Assembly (NCBI GenBank): GCA_945874145.1
Contig: CAMCFN010000003.1
Coordinates: 1 to 64,000, forward strand
Reading direction: 5' to 3'
Origin: Akkermansia muciniphila
GTDB lineage: Bacteria > Verrucomicrobiota > Verrucomicrobiia > Limisphaerales > SXTU01
DNA length: 64,000 nucleotides
Each line of letters begins with the position of its first letter. Position 1 is the stretch's first letter. Positions 35,225 through 43,532 of the stretch are shown in pieces. Under the pieces are notes generated by a model, which did not search any database, was not told where the DNA came from, and saw nothing but the letters and a program-made list of their open reading frames with translations. Made by a program: the position numbers and the translations under genes.

Positions 35225-36493
35225 ATGAGCGCTCCTGAGCTGTCGGTTGTTTTTTTCCTTCAGATGTTCGTCATCTTGGCCGCGTGTCGCTTGGTGGGGC
35301 TCGCGGCCAAGCGCATCGGACAGCCGCAGGTGGTGGGGGAGATGATTGCGGGGGTGCTGTTGGGGCCGTCACTGTTTGGACTCATGATGCCGGCCTGGCA
35401 GAAGGAACTTTTCCCGGCGGATTCCCTCAAGGTGCTCTTCGTCGGGGCGCAGTTGGGGGTGGGCATCTATATGTTTCTCGTCGGAGTGGAATTCCGGATC
35501 GAGCTGTTTCACAGCCGGGTGAAGAGCGCGGCCGCCGTGTCGCTCTCCGGGATGCTGGTGCCGTTTGTGCTGGGCGCGCTCCTGGCCCCGTGGCTGTTGA
35601 AGGTGCCCGGGTTGTTCGGTGAGAAAGTGCGACTCCACGAGGCGGCGCTCTTCCTCGGGGCGGCCATCGCCATCACGGCGTTTCCGATGCTGGCGCGCAT
35701 CATCTACGAACGCGGATTGACCGGCACGCCGCTGGGGACGCTGGCGCTGGCTGCCGGCGCGATTGATGACGCGGCGGCGTGGTGTGTGCTGGCGGTGGTG
35801 ATCGCGAGCTTTGGTGGCGGGGCGATGGTGGCGGTGAAGGCCATCGGGGGCGGGGTGGTTTATGCGGTGCTGATGCTGACGGTGGGGCGGCGGTTGTTGC
35901 TGCGCTTGGGCGCGGCGGTTGAGCGGGCCGGGCAGTTGACGCCCCAATTGCTCGCGGTGAGCCTGATGCTGTTCATGCTGGCGGCCTGGGCGATGGATGC
36001 GGTGGGCGTGCATGCGGTATTCGGGGGTTTTTTGCTTGGAGTGGCCATGCCCCGGGGGCGGCTGACGAAGGAGCTGCAGCGGCAGTTGGAACCGTTTGCC
36101 GTGGTGTGTCTGCTGCCGATGTTCTTTACCTACTCGGGGTTGAACACGCGGTTGGACATGGTCAACAACCTGGAAATGCTCGGCATTGCGCTGGCGGTGC
36201 TGGCCGCCTCGTGTCTGGGCAAATTCGGTGCCTGCTGGGCGGCTGCGCGGTTAAGCGGGGAGGATAACCGCACTTCCCTCGCACTCGGGGCGCTGATGAA
36301 TTCACGGGGCCTGATGGAGCTCATCATCATCAACATTGGCCTGCAAAAGGGCATCATTCAGCCAGCGCTCTTCTCGGTGATGGTGCTGATGGCAATCGTC
36401 ACGACGTTGATGGCGACACCAATTTTCGAGCTGGTTTACGGCCGGAAAGCTCGGGCTACGGGTGAGCTCGAAGGGGCTCCGATGGATGGTTGA
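35225..36493 (+). CDS. CPA2-type cation:proton antiporter
   Basis: This 422-residue membrane protein has about 12 helices and the Na+/H+ exchanger domain of the KefB/CPA2 group: RIGQPQVVGEMIAGVLLGPS near the start, AITAFPMLARIIYERGLTGT, the paired acidic ion site AAGAIDDAAAW, GVHAVFGGFLLGVAMP, and MNSRGLMELIIINIGL near the end. No RCK/TrkA-N domain follows, unlike KefB/KefC. It exchanges Na+ or K+ for H+ across the inner membrane. Confidence 0.92.
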   Translation: MSAPELSVVFFLQMFVILAACRLVGLAAKRIGQPQVVGEMIAGVLLGPSLFGLMMPAWQKELFPADSLKVLFVGAQLGVGIYMFLVGVEFRIELFHSRVKSAAAVSLSGMLVPFVLGALLAPWLLKVPGLFGEKVRLHEAALFLGAAIAITAFPMLARIIYERGLTGTPLGTLALAAGAIDDAAAWCVLAVVIASFGGGAMVAVKAIGGGVVYAVLMLTVGRRLLLRLGAAVERAGQLTPQLLAVSLMLFMLAAWAMDAVGVHAVFGGFLLGVAMPRGRLTKELQRQLEPFAVVCLLPMFFTYSGLNTRLDMVNNLEMLGIALAVLAASCLGKFGACWAAARLSGEDNRTSLALGALMNSRGLMELIIINIGLQKGIIQPALFSVMVLMAIVTTLMATPIFELVYGRKARATGELEGAPMDG

Positions 36494-36620
36494 GCCACGG
36501 GCCTGCGCAAGGGTTGCTCGGGCTGAAGTTACGGCCGGTCACGGTTGCCGGCGGAAAAACACCTTCTCCCACCATTGAATCCGCGCTTGGTTTGCCGCAC
36601 TCTCCGCGCGGCTTGGCCGT

Positions 36621-38261
36621 ATGAAAATCGCGCTCGCACAGCTTAACACCACGGTCGGAGATCTTGTCGGGAACGAGGTCCGCATCCTTGCAGCTTACCA
36701 GCGCGGGGTGGCGGGCGGGGTGGACTTGGTGGTTTGCCCGGAATTGGCGACGACTGGTTATCCGCCGAGGGATTTACTGCTGAAGCCACATTTCGTCGCG
36801 CAGAATCTCGCGGTGCTCGAACGGCTTGCGGCGGCGACCGGAAAGACCGGCTTGCTGGTGGGGTTCGTGGGGAACAACCACGGTCGGCCGGGGCGTGGCC
36901 TGACTAATTCGGTCGCGCTGTTGCAGCAGGGTAAGGTGATTGAGGTGCGCACCAAGATGCTGCTGCCGACTTACGACGTTTTCGATGAAGACCGCTATTT
37001 CGATCCGGCAGAAAGCAACGAGCCATTCACCTTCAACGGGCAACGCATCGGCGTGACCGTGTGCGAGGATCTGTGGAACGATGAGGATTTCTGGCGGGAA
37101 AGGCGCTATCGGCGGAACCCGGCGGGGGACTTGGCCCGCAGCGGGGCGGATTTGCTGGTGAATGTGTCTGCGTCGCCCTGGCATTTGGGGAAGAACACGA
37201 CCCGGCGCGAAATGCTGTCCAGCCTAGCCGCGAAGACGCGCTGCCCGCTGGTCTATTGTAACTTAGTGGGTGGCAACGATGAACTGGTCTTTGACGGGGC
37301 CAGTTTGGTGTTTGATGGTCTGGGCCGGCTCGTGACGCAAGGGGCTTTGTTTGCCGAGGACTGGCTGGTGGTGGACACGCGTCAGATGCGGGCGATTTCA
37401 CCACCGGTGGCCACGGATGAGGAGATGCTTTACCGAGCGCTCGTGCTGGGGTTGCGCGACTACCTGCACAAGTGCGGGTTCAAGTCCGTGGTGCTGGGAT
37501 TGAGCGGTGGGATTGACTCGGCATTGACGGCGGTAATAGCCGTCGAGGCGCTGGGGGCGGAGAACGTGCGGGGAGTTTCCCTGCCTTCCCAGTATTCCTC
37601 GCAGGGCAGCCTGGATGATGCCCGGGTGCTCGCGGAGAATCTCGGTATCCGATACGATGTGATTCCGATTCAGCCGGCATTCGCGGCGGTGAAAGGGCAG
37701 ATGAAAGACGCTTTTGCGGGACTGCCGGAAGATACGACGGAGGAAAATATCCAAGCGCGGTTGCGCGGGGTGATCCTGATGGGGCTATCCAACAAGTTCG
37801 GCTCCCTGCTCCTCACCACGGGGAACAAGAGCGAACTGGCGGTGGGCTACTGCACGCTCTACGGCGACATGTGCGGCGGGTTGGCGGTCATCAGTGATGT
37901 GCCCAAGACGATGGTTTATCGGTTGGCCAACTGGGTGAACCGCAAACTTGAAATCATCCCAGCCGCCTCTATCACCAAACCCCCCAGTGCCGAACTGCGT
38001 CCCAACCAGACCGACCAAGACTCGCTGCCGCCTTACGATGTGCTGGATGCAATCCTGGAGGAATACGTGGTGAAGTGCCGGCCGGCCGCTGAAATCATTG
38101 CCGCTGGCTTCGAGGTGGCGGCGGTGCAGCGGGTGGTGAAGCTCATTGACGCCACGGAATATAAACGGCGGCAGGCCGCCCCTGGCCTAAAGGTGACCAG
38201 CAAGGCGTTTGGGGTGGGGCGGCGGATTCCCATTGCCCAGCGGTGGCGTGAGGTGCTCTAA
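36621..38261 (+). CDS. nadE: Glutamine-dependent NAD+ synthetase
   Basis: This 546-residue enzyme amidates nicotinate adenine dinucleotide, the last step to NAD+. The N-terminal nitrilase-like glutaminase domain (about 1-260) has Glu in CPELATTGYP, Lys in RTKMLLPTYDVFDE and Cys in GVTVCEDLWN. The C-terminal ATP-pyrophosphatase domain has the P-loop GLSGGIDSALTAVIAVEALG (about 292) and LLLTTGNKSELAVGY. The fused glutaminase means it can use glutamine and not only ammonia. It is followed by a terminator shared with the opposing gene. Confidence 0.95.
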   Translation: MKIALAQLNTTVGDLVGNEVRILAAYQRGVAGGVDLVVCPELATTGYPPRDLLLKPHFVAQNLAVLERLAAATGKTGLLVGFVGNNHGRPGRGLTNSVALLQQGKVIEVRTKMLLPTYDVFDEDRYFDPAESNEPFTFNGQRIGVTVCEDLWNDEDFWRERRYRRNPAGDLARSGADLLVNVSASPWHLGKNTTRREMLSSLAAKTRCPLVYCNLVGGNDELVFDGASLVFDGLGRLVTQGALFAEDWLVVDTRQMRAISPPVATDEEMLYRALVLGLRDYLHKCGFKSVVLGLSGGIDSALTAVIAVEALGAENVRGVSLPSQYSSQGSLDDARVLAENLGIRYDVIPIQPAFAAVKGQMKDAFAGLPEDTTEENIQARLRGVILMGLSNKFGSLLLTTGNKSELAVGYCTLYGDMCGGLAVISDVPKTMVYRLANWVNRKLEIIPAASITKPPSAELRPNQTDQDSLPPYDVLDAILEEYVVKCRPAAEIIAAGFEVAAVQRVVKLIDATEYKRRQAAPGLKVTSKAFGVGRRIPIAQRWREVL

Positions 38262-38282
38262 GCGGCTGGGGATGAGGGGGAA

Positions 38283-38316
38283 CAAAAAACCGGCCAACCT
38301 TGCGGCTGGCCGGTTT
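38283..38316 (-). terminator. Intrinsic terminator of the cysteine-rich gene (possibly bidirectional)
   Basis: A 10-bp perfect stem AAACCGGCCA / TGGCCGGTTT (38287-38296 and 38307-38316) surrounds a 10-nt loop. On the minus strand it is followed by a run of T residues, so it ends the 72-residue cysteine-rich gene. It lies between convergent nadE and that gene. Confidence 0.8.
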
Positions 38317-38346
38317 GAATAGCGATTGAATCAGCTCAAATCGAGC

Positions 38347-38565
38347 TTACTTCTTCTTTTCGGCATTGCACTTCTCGCAAACCTTGCCGTCCTTGGCCGC
38401 TTCAACGCAGCAGGGATGGGCGCAGGCCTTGCCGGCCGCCTTGGCCTTGGCGCAGCAGCTGCCTTCCTTGATCTTGCCCTTCAACTCTTTGTCAGCCGCG
38501 AGAGCGAGGCTGGCGGAAACGGCGACGATGAACGCGACCGCTGTGAGCATTTTGACGAACTTCAT
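38347..38565 (-). CDS. Small secreted cysteine-rich protein, unknown function
   Basis: This 72-residue protein has a signal peptide (MKFVKMLTAVAFIVAVSASL, cleavage after LAA). The mature part is about 48 residues, Lys-rich, and has seven Cys arranged as GSCCAKAKAAGKACAHPCC and VCEKCNAEKKK. The CC, CAHPCC and CxxC groups could bind metal or form disulfides. A good ribosome-binding site (AAAGGAC) lies 6-7 nt upstream, and a terminator follows, so this is a genuine independent gene. It is divergent from glnA with 482 bp between. No family recognised. Confidence 0.75.
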   Translation of the reverse strand: MKFVKMLTAVAFIVAVSASLALAADKELKGKIKEGSCCAKAKAAGKACAHPCCVEAAKDGKVCEKCNAEKKK

Positions 38566-38844
38566 AGGTTGTCCTTTCTTACCGACTTAACTAGCTAGTT
38601 TGTTTGACCGATCCGGCGAACCGTTTTAGGCACCACGCTTGAGACGTGCCGGCGTTCGGTTTGACGGGCAGGTGTCTCCCATATTCGTCCCGGATTGTCC
38701 ACCGGGAAATTCGTGTCAGCGGGGTTGTCCTTCCGGTGCTGGGACGAGTATTCAGTCTGCGGCAGGCGCTTCGTTGAGCACTCCGAAGACCAGCCTGCCG
38801 CTGGCAAAGCTGGATGCCGACATTTAGCCATTTGCCTCCCGGAA

Positions 38845-38860
38845 TGGCAAAAGTGGTGCA
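38845..38860 (+). promoter_or_regulatory. Candidate sigma-54 promoter of glnA
   Basis: The sequence TGGCAAAAGTGGTGCA has the GG (-24) and GC (-12) doublets separated by exactly 10 bp and matches most of the TGGCAC-N5-TTGCW consensus. It lies about 190 bp upstream of the glnA ATG, leaving a long leader. Glutamine synthetase is a classic sigma-54/NtrC target in other bacteria; no NtrC gene is in the window. Confidence 0.4.
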
Positions 38861-39047
38861 AGGTGGGCAGAAGTGGCCATGCAGATTGCCCCTTGCCCGC
38901 TTAAAGTCGCAGGCATAAATGCTGGGCAATCGCCCTGCCAATCAAGCACTTCATCGCTTTCATGCAAAATGCTTTCCACTCGGCATCGTGCCTGCTAAAC
39001 CCGGGTTGTCAGTTAGCGCAAACAATCAACCTCCCAGATTCACATCC

Positions 39048-40091
39048 ATGGCGAAATATAAACTCGAATACATCTGGCTCGACGGCTACGAGCCCGTCGC
39101 AAACCTCCGCGGCAAGACCCAAATCAAGGAATTCGCCAGCTTCCCCAAGCTGGAGCAACTCCCGATGTGGGGCTTCGACGGCAGTTCGACCCGGCAGGCC
39201 GAAGGCCGCACCTCGGACTGCATGCTCAAGCCCGTGGCGGTCTTCCCCGACTCGACCAAGAAGAACGGTGTCCTCGTCATGTGCGAGGTCATGATGCCGG
39301 ACTGCGTCACCCCGCATCCGAGCAACGCTCGCGCCACCATCCTTGACGACCCCGGCGCTTGGTTCGGCTTCGAGCAGGAGTATTTCCTCTATCAGGACGG
39401 CAAGCCTCTCGGCTTCCCGGAGTCTGGCTTCCCCTTCCCGCAGGGCGAATACTACACGGGCGTCGGCTTCAAGAACGTCGGCTCCATCGCCCGTGAAATC
39501 GTGGACGCCCACCTCGACCTCTGCCTCGAGGCTGGCATCAACCACGAAGGCATCAATGCCGAAGTCGCGAAAGGACAGTGGGAGTTCCAAATCTTCGGGA
39601 AAGGCTCCAAGTCCGCTGCCGACCAAGTCTGGATGGCTCGCTATCTCCTGAACCGCCTCTGCGAAAAATACGAGGTGGACGTCGTCTATCACTGCAAACC
39701 GCTGGGCAAGGATGTGGATTGGAATGGCTCCGGCATGCACTCCAACTTCTCGACCAAGTTCATGCGCGAAGTGGGCGGCAAGGAATACTTCGAGTCCCTC
39801 ATGGCGGCGTTCGACAAATACAAGAACGAGCACATCGCCGTGTATGGCCCGGATAACCACCTCCGCCTCACCGGCCTGCACGAGACGCAGTCCATCGACA
39901 AGTTCAACTACGGCATCGCCAACCGTGGCGCGTCCATCCGGGTCCCGCACAGCTTCGTGAATAACGACTACAAGGGCTACCTCGAAGACCGCCGCCCGAA
40001 CTCGCAGGGCGACCCCTACAAGATCGCCAGCCGCATACTCCAGACCATCGCCACCGTTCCTCTGCCAACCAAGAAGGCTGGCAAGAAGTGA
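39048..40091 (+). CDS. glnA: Glutamine synthetase, eukaryotic-type (GSII)
   Basis: This 347-residue enzyme condenses glutamate and ammonia with ATP. The short length and motifs identify class II rather than the roughly 470-residue [77 protein letters not shown], the ATP loop [16 protein letters not shown] and [16 protein letters not shown] is scattered in bacteria. A long upstream region carries a possible sigma-54 promoter and a strong terminator follows. The upstream open frame is not GS-like, so the ATG giving AKYKLEY is used. Confidence 0.95.
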   Translation: MAKYKLEYIWLDGYEPVANLRGKTQIKEFASFPKLEQLPMWGFDGSSTRQAEGRTSDCMLKPVAVFPDSTKKNGVLVMCEVMMPDCVTPHPSNARATILDDPGAWFGFEQEYFLYQDGKPLGFPESGFPFPQGEYYTGVGFKNVGSIAREIVDAHLDLCLEAGINHEGINAEVAKGQWEFQIFGKGSKSAADQVWMARYLLNRLCEKYEVDVVYHCKPLGKDVDWNGSGMHSNFSTKFMREVGGKEYFESLMAAFDKYKNEHIAVYGPDNHLRLTGLHETQSIDKFNYGIANRGASIRVPHSFVNNDYKGYLEDRRPNSQGDPYKIASRILQTIATVPLPTKKAGKK

Positions 40092-40194
40092 TGGCGTGAA
40101 CGGGCGTGGCATTCCGGTTCCCCGGGCCGCCGCGTAATCAGTTTTGGTCCGGCGTCGAAGCCGGATCTTTGAAGGGGAACCCATCGTAAACGAC

Positions 40195-40224
40195 ACGGCG
40201 CGGACTTCGGTCCGCGCCGTTTTT
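40195..40224 (+). terminator. Intrinsic terminator after glnA
   Basis: An 11-bp perfect stem (40195-40205 with 40210-40220) closed by a TTCG tetraloop is followed by a run of T residues through 40224. It lies about 100 bp after the glnA stop. A second hairpin (GTCCGGC/GCCGGAT) lies just upstream near 40148-40165. Confidence 0.9.
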
Positions 40225-40366
40225 CCATTTGTATGCGGCCACTCTTGTCCCCCGTCCGGCAAAAGGCTGCGATTACAAACCATGCCGGAAAGGCGTGACC
40301 GCCTCGCGCCCGTGCCTTTTCCCTTTTCATCTCCGCCACCTTTGGCCAGCCTTCGGGGCAGCAACT

Positions 40367-41407
40367 ATGGCAAAAGCGCATTCCTACAAATTCTGTTTCG
40401 GTCCGTGGAACATCAGCGAAGGTCAAGACCCCTACGGTCCGCCCGTTCGGCGACCGCAGACTTTTGACTGGAAGCTGGCCAAGCTCAAGGAGCACGGCTT
40501 CGACGCGATGATGTTTCACGACGACGACGCGGTCCCCGACCTCGCCAACAAGTCCGCCAAGCAAATCATCAAAGAGGCCCGCGAGTTGAAGAAACGCCTC
40601 GACGGCCTCGGCATTGCCGCCGAGATGGTCGCGCCGCGCCTGTGGTTCCACCCGAACACCATTGACGGCGGCTACACCAGCAACGACCCCAAGTGTCGTG
40701 CCTACGCCATTGAACGTTCGAAGGTGTGCATCGACATCGCCCACGAACTCGACACCGACCTCATCGTTCTTTGGCTGGCCCGCGAAGGCAGCTACATCCG
40801 CGAGTCCAAGAACGCCCGGCGCGCTGTGGATCAGCTCGTCGAAGCCTTCGATGCGATGCTTGCCTACAACAAGCGCATCCGCCTCTCCATCGAGCCCAAG
40901 CCCAACGAGCCGATGGATCACGCCTACATCCCGACCATCGGCCACGCGCTTGCCATCGCGCAGCTCACCCGCGACCCCAAGCGCGTCGGCTGCCTCATCG
41001 AGAGCGCGCACGCGATCCTCGCGGGCCTGGACCCGGCGGACGAAATCGATTTCGCCTGTGCCTTCGGGAAGCTCTGGTCGCTCCACCTCAACGACCAGAA
41101 CGGCCTCAAGTATGACCAGGACCGCCCGTTCGGCTGCACCAACCTCCGCAGCGCCTTCGACCAGATCCGCTCGCTCGAACGCAACGGCTACGGCCGGAAG
41201 GGCGAATATGTCTGCTTCGACGTGCATCCCTTCCGCACCACGAAGGAGGAGCACTGGCTCGACCACCTCACGAACAGCCGCCGCACCTTCCTCCGCCTGC
41301 TGGAGAAGGTCCGCAGCTTCGACGAGAAGGCCGCGCAAGCCTTGGTCGCCGACCGCAACTATCAGGCTCTCGACCAGATGGTCATTGAGCACTTGATGGG
41401 CAAGTGA
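40367..41407 (+). CDS. Xylose isomerase-like TIM-barrel enzyme
   Basis: This 346-residue protein is an AP-endonuclease-2/xylose isomerase superfamily barrel. Features are KFCFGPWNISEGQDPYGPPV, HGFDAMMFHDDD, MVAPRLWFHP, IVLWLAREG, the metal-binding Glu in LSIEPKPNEPMDH, and LWSLHLNDQNGLKYDQD. The pattern is close to xylose isomerases, which interconvert xylose and xylulose, but sequence alone does not exclude another aldose. A XylR-type regulator and sugar-binding protein lie 20 kb away. The ATG after the terminator region is chosen. Confidence 0.75.
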   Translation: MAKAHSYKFCFGPWNISEGQDPYGPPVRRPQTFDWKLAKLKEHGFDAMMFHDDDAVPDLANKSAKQIIKEARELKKRLDGLGIAAEMVAPRLWFHPNTIDGGYTSNDPKCRAYAIERSKVCIDIAHELDTDLIVLWLAREGSYIRESKNARRAVDQLVEAFDAMLAYNKRIRLSIEPKPNEPMDHAYIPTIGHALAIAQLTRDPKRVGCLIESAHAILAGLDPADEIDFACAFGKLWSLHLNDQNGLKYDQDRPFGCTNLRSAFDQIRSLERNGYGRKGEYVCFDVHPFRTTKEEHWLDHLTNSRRTFLRLLEKVRSFDEKAAQALVADRNYQALDQMVIEHLMGK

Positions 41408-41452
41408 GGTGGAATCGCGCTGCCCTCCTCCCTCTCCGCCTCGAATGGGGAG

Positions 41453-41716
41453 TTGAGCCGCCGCGAACAATTCCGGGAGGCCTGGCGCACGCGTCACGCC
41501 GGCTTTGGTTTCGAAAGGGCGTCCTCTTGCTATTCTCGGGCTAGGTCGAAGCCGACCAAGGCTGAAAGACATGCCGCCATCCGGCGCGCGCGAGGCATCA
41601 TCCGGCGCAAGCCGGGCGAGAAGCCCTTTGCCGAATGGTGGGCCGACCACAAGGCGGAGGAGCGCGTGCTGGAGGACCGCCGGGCCGCCCTGCCTGCCCC
41701 CCAACCTGGCCGATAG
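41453..41716 (+). CDS. Doubtful small basic protein
   Basis: This 87-residue frame (TTG start) is rich in Arg, Ala and Glu, including KAERHAAIRRARGIIRRKPG and FAEWWADHKAEERVLEDRR, so it could be a short helical protein. It resembles no family I recognise. It sits between the isomerase gene and the controller gene and may be chance. Its start region overlaps CTCC-rich repeat-like sequence. Confidence 0.25.
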   Translation: MSRREQFREAWRTRHAGFGFERASSCYSRARSKPTKAERHAAIRRARGIIRRKPGEKPFAEWWADHKAEERVLEDRRAALPAPQPGR

Positions 41717-41756
41717 TCCATAGACCTTTCCCGCGTGAAGGCATGGACTATCAGTC
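41712..41756 (+). promoter_or_regulatory. C-box operator and inverted repeat at the controller gene
   Basis: GACTATCAGTC (41746-41756) fits the GACT-N3-AGTC half-box pattern of restriction-modification controller operators, and it ends directly at the ATG (41757). It overlaps a 10-bp perfect inverted repeat, GATAGTCCAT (41712-41721) and ATGGACTATC (41743-41752). A weaker box GGCCGATAGTC lies at 41708-41718. Confidence 0.6.
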
Positions 41757-41984
41757 ATGCCGAAACGTGACTCCGTCCTTGCCGCCCTCGGGCAAAACGT
41801 CCGCCGCCGCCGTGAGGCGCGGGAACTCACCCAGGAAAAGCTCGCCGAGCGGGCGGACCTCGACCCCACCTACATCTCCGGCATCGAGCGCGGGCTGCGG
41901 AATCCCGGCATCAAGAACGTCGCCAAGCTGGCGAAGGCGCTGGGTTTCTCAACAGCGGAACTGCTCAAAGGGGTGGACGCGTGA
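41757..41984 (+). CDS. Controller-type XRE regulator of the restriction-modification island
   Basis: This 75-residue protein is a single HTH of the controller size class: LGQNVRRRREARELTQEKLA, ADLDPTYISGIERGLRNPGI and KLAKALGFSTAELLKG. C proteins bind C-boxes near their own start, first activating and then repressing their gene and the endonuclease. The C-box at the ATG, the near-leaderless start and the GTGA overlap with a cytosine methyltransferase gene support this. Whether it controls anything now is doubtful given the damage downstream. Confidence 0.8.
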   Translation: MPKRDSVLAALGQNVRRRREARELTQEKLAERADLDPTYISGIERGLRNPGIKNVAKLAKALGFSTAELLKGVDA

Positions 41985-41998
41985 GCGCGAAACCCAAG

Positions 41999-42073
41999 GT
42001 AGGGCGGGCTGTCCTCAGCCCGCCGTCGGCAACGTCGCCCAAAAGCGGCGCGGTGAGGACACCGCGCCCTACC
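41999..42073. repeat. Palindromic repeat inside the methyltransferase N-terminus
   Basis: It begins GTAGGGCGGGCTGTCC and ends GGACACCGCGCCCTACC, with internal hairpins around GTCCTCAGCC and GGTGAGGACACC. It is translated in frame as segments such as RAVLSPP and GAVRTPRPT. It separates the controller stop codon from the methyltransferase core. Confidence 0.6.
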
Positions 42074-42116
42074 ATCCTCCGCGAGGAGCCCACGCCCTAC
42101 CGCACCGCCGCCGATT

Positions 42117-42155
42117 CTTCTCCCTCGCCCCCCGGAGGGGAGAGGGGTGAGGTGG
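42117..42155. repeat. CTCCCTCGCC / GGAGGGGAGAGGG palindromic repeat
   Basis: The arms TCTCCCTC-CCCC and GGGGAGAGGG face each other around a CCGG centre. They are read in frame as SPSPPGGERGE just before methyltransferase motif I. A degenerate relative lies in the 3' part of vsr (about 44903-44942). Confidence 0.55.
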
Positions 42156-42332
42156 GTCAAGGCACCGCCTTGCGCTTCATCGACCTCTTCTGCGGCATCG
42201 GCGGGTTCCGGCTCGCCTTCGAGCGGGCCGGCGCGAAATGCGTCTTCTCCAGCGACTGGGACAAGTTCAGCAGGCAGACCTACGCCGCCAACTTCGGCGA
42301 GCCCCCGCACGGCGAAATCCATTCCGTGGCCG

Positions 42333-43130
42333 CTACTCCTTCTGAAAAATCTCGGCGCGATGCACCGAAAGAAATCCAAAATCAGGCAACGCCGCATCAT
42401 CGGGCAAACACAGCGGCTGGCCCGCATAGGCACCGAAGCTCTCGGCGACGGTGCGCTGCGAAAGCTCCGCCTTCAGTTGCGGCGAGAGCAGCAGTTGCAG
42501 CGTGTCGTCGAAGGCAATGAGGCCAAGGTCAAACGCTGCGTCGTGAAGCCGTGACAGAGACAGGCCATTGCGGACGTTCAACCGCTCGGCGGGGTGCGCG
42601 CCCCAAGGCAAAATGTGCGATGCAACCAACAGTTCTCGAACGGCCAGACCTGTGACGCCGCAGCGCCCGCCGAAGTTGTTCAACACGGCGTCGCGGAAAT
42701 AGTCCTGCCCTCGGCGCAACTTCACGGTCGCCATCGTCTCAGTTGGGCCAGTCGGGGGCCGCTTGAGCACGCGGACGCCTTCGCGCGGCAACACCTCAAG
42801 CTCGCTGCTCTCATCTACGCCGAACAACTTGCGCAGAGCTTCCTCACTCACGGGCACGACCTCGTTGAGATTGCCGTGGAACTCATTCCACATTTCGCGG
42901 TCGAGCGCGCTCGCGCCTTCCAGTCCTTTGATGCCGCGCAGTTTCAACGCCGGGTCGAGCGAAGCGAAGTTGCAGAGTTTCATCGCCACGCTGTTCACGC
43001 CGCGTTCGAGCTTGTCCGCCAACGCGACAATTGCCGGTTGCCGCGCGTGAAGCTGACCAAAGGTCAGCTTGTGATAGAGGTTCAACGCGACGAGCAACTC
43101 ATCGTGTGTCCATCGTCTTCCGGCAGCCAT
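42333..43130 (-). CDS. HNH endonuclease
   Basis: This 265-residue protein has an N-terminal region (RRWTHDELLVALNLYHKLTF, GVNSVAMKLCNFASLDP) of the kind found in restriction-associated HNH proteins. The nuclease core is CGVTGLAVRELLVASHILPW, then NVRNGLSLSRLHDAAFDLGL, where His, Asn and His positions match the beta-beta-alpha metal finger. It is encoded opposite to the other island genes and its stop abuts the truncated methyltransferase, so its arrival may have removed the rest of that gene. ATG at 43130 chosen; upstream codons lack family character. Confidence 0.82.
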   Translation of the reverse strand: MAAGRRWTHDELLVALNLYHKLTFGQLHARQPAIVALADKLERGVNSVAMKLCNFASLDPALKLRGIKGLEGASALDREMWNEFHGNLNEVVPVSEEALRKLFGVDESSELEVLPREGVRVLKRPPTGPTETMATVKLRRGQDYFRDAVLNNFGGRCGVTGLAVRELLVASHILPWGAHPAERLNVRNGLSLSRLHDAAFDLGLIAFDDTLQLLLSPQLKAELSQRTVAESFGAYAGQPLCLPDDAALPDFGFLSVHRAEIFQKE

Positions 43131-43217
43131 GTGAACAAAGTGCCAAGTTTCCGGTGGCGTGCGAAGCATGAAAGGGCTTGCCCCCGCAGACAAACCTGGC
43201 CAAGTAGTTCCGGCGTA

Positions 43218-43526
43218 ATGCCAAAGCGAAATGCGAAACACCCGGACACATTCACCGTCATCTGCCGCTGGCATCCGGCCGGCGATGCTTGCGAGCCGTG
43301 GCAGTTAATCGCCGTGGTCATCGCTCGTTGCACCGATGCGCAGGATGCAGCCAACAACGCGTGTCTGTATTTGATTTGGGACCGACAGGGCATGGCGGAG
43401 CCGTGGCTGGTGGTTGAAGGCAAACCGAGTTTGTCCATTCCAGATGGAGGCAGCTTTGACGCGGACGAGTTCGACGAGACCATCACGTTCACCGGCAAGA
43501 TTATTTCCAAGCGCGAGTTGAGTTGA
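43218..43526 (+). CDS. Possible N-terminal part of the MvaI/BcnI-family protein
   Basis: A 102-residue frame, MPKRNAKHPDTFTVICRWHP to KIISKRELS, ending at TGA (43524-43526). It is in the same frame as the endonuclease that resumes at once (TELHRINRLGW). The sequence looks like real protein (acidic C-terminal half, SIPDGGSFDADEFDETITF), but I recognise no family. Either it is a separate small gene followed by a TTG-started endonuclease, or the TGA is a nonsense mutation, for example in a former TGG Trp codon. Confidence 0.55.
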   Translation: MPKRNAKHPDTFTVICRWHPAGDACEPWQLIAVVIARCTDAQDAANNACLYLIWDRQGMAEPWLVVEGKPSLSIPDGGSFDADEFDETITFTGKIISKRELS

Positions 43527-43532
43527 ACCGAA

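Larger units (their letters stand above)
41981..42335 (+). pseudogene. Truncated Dcm-like DNA (cytosine-5) methyltransferase
   Basis: The GTG start overlaps the controller stop. After a repeat-derived N-terminus (about 65 residues) comes motif I and following residues of m5C methyltransferases, LRFIDLFCGIGGFRLAFERA, then VFSSDWDKFSRQTYAANFG. Homology ends near 42330 at GEIHSVA. The catalytic Pro-Cys motif and all later motifs are missing, replaced by the convergent HNH gene. It cannot methylate. Motif I similarity is to the Dcm/CCNGG group. Confidence 0.85.

Noticed and set aside
40016-41869. Long minus-strand open frame opposite glnA end, isomerase and the following gap
   Set aside because: It runs through a terminator and two genes; its sequence has no domain character.
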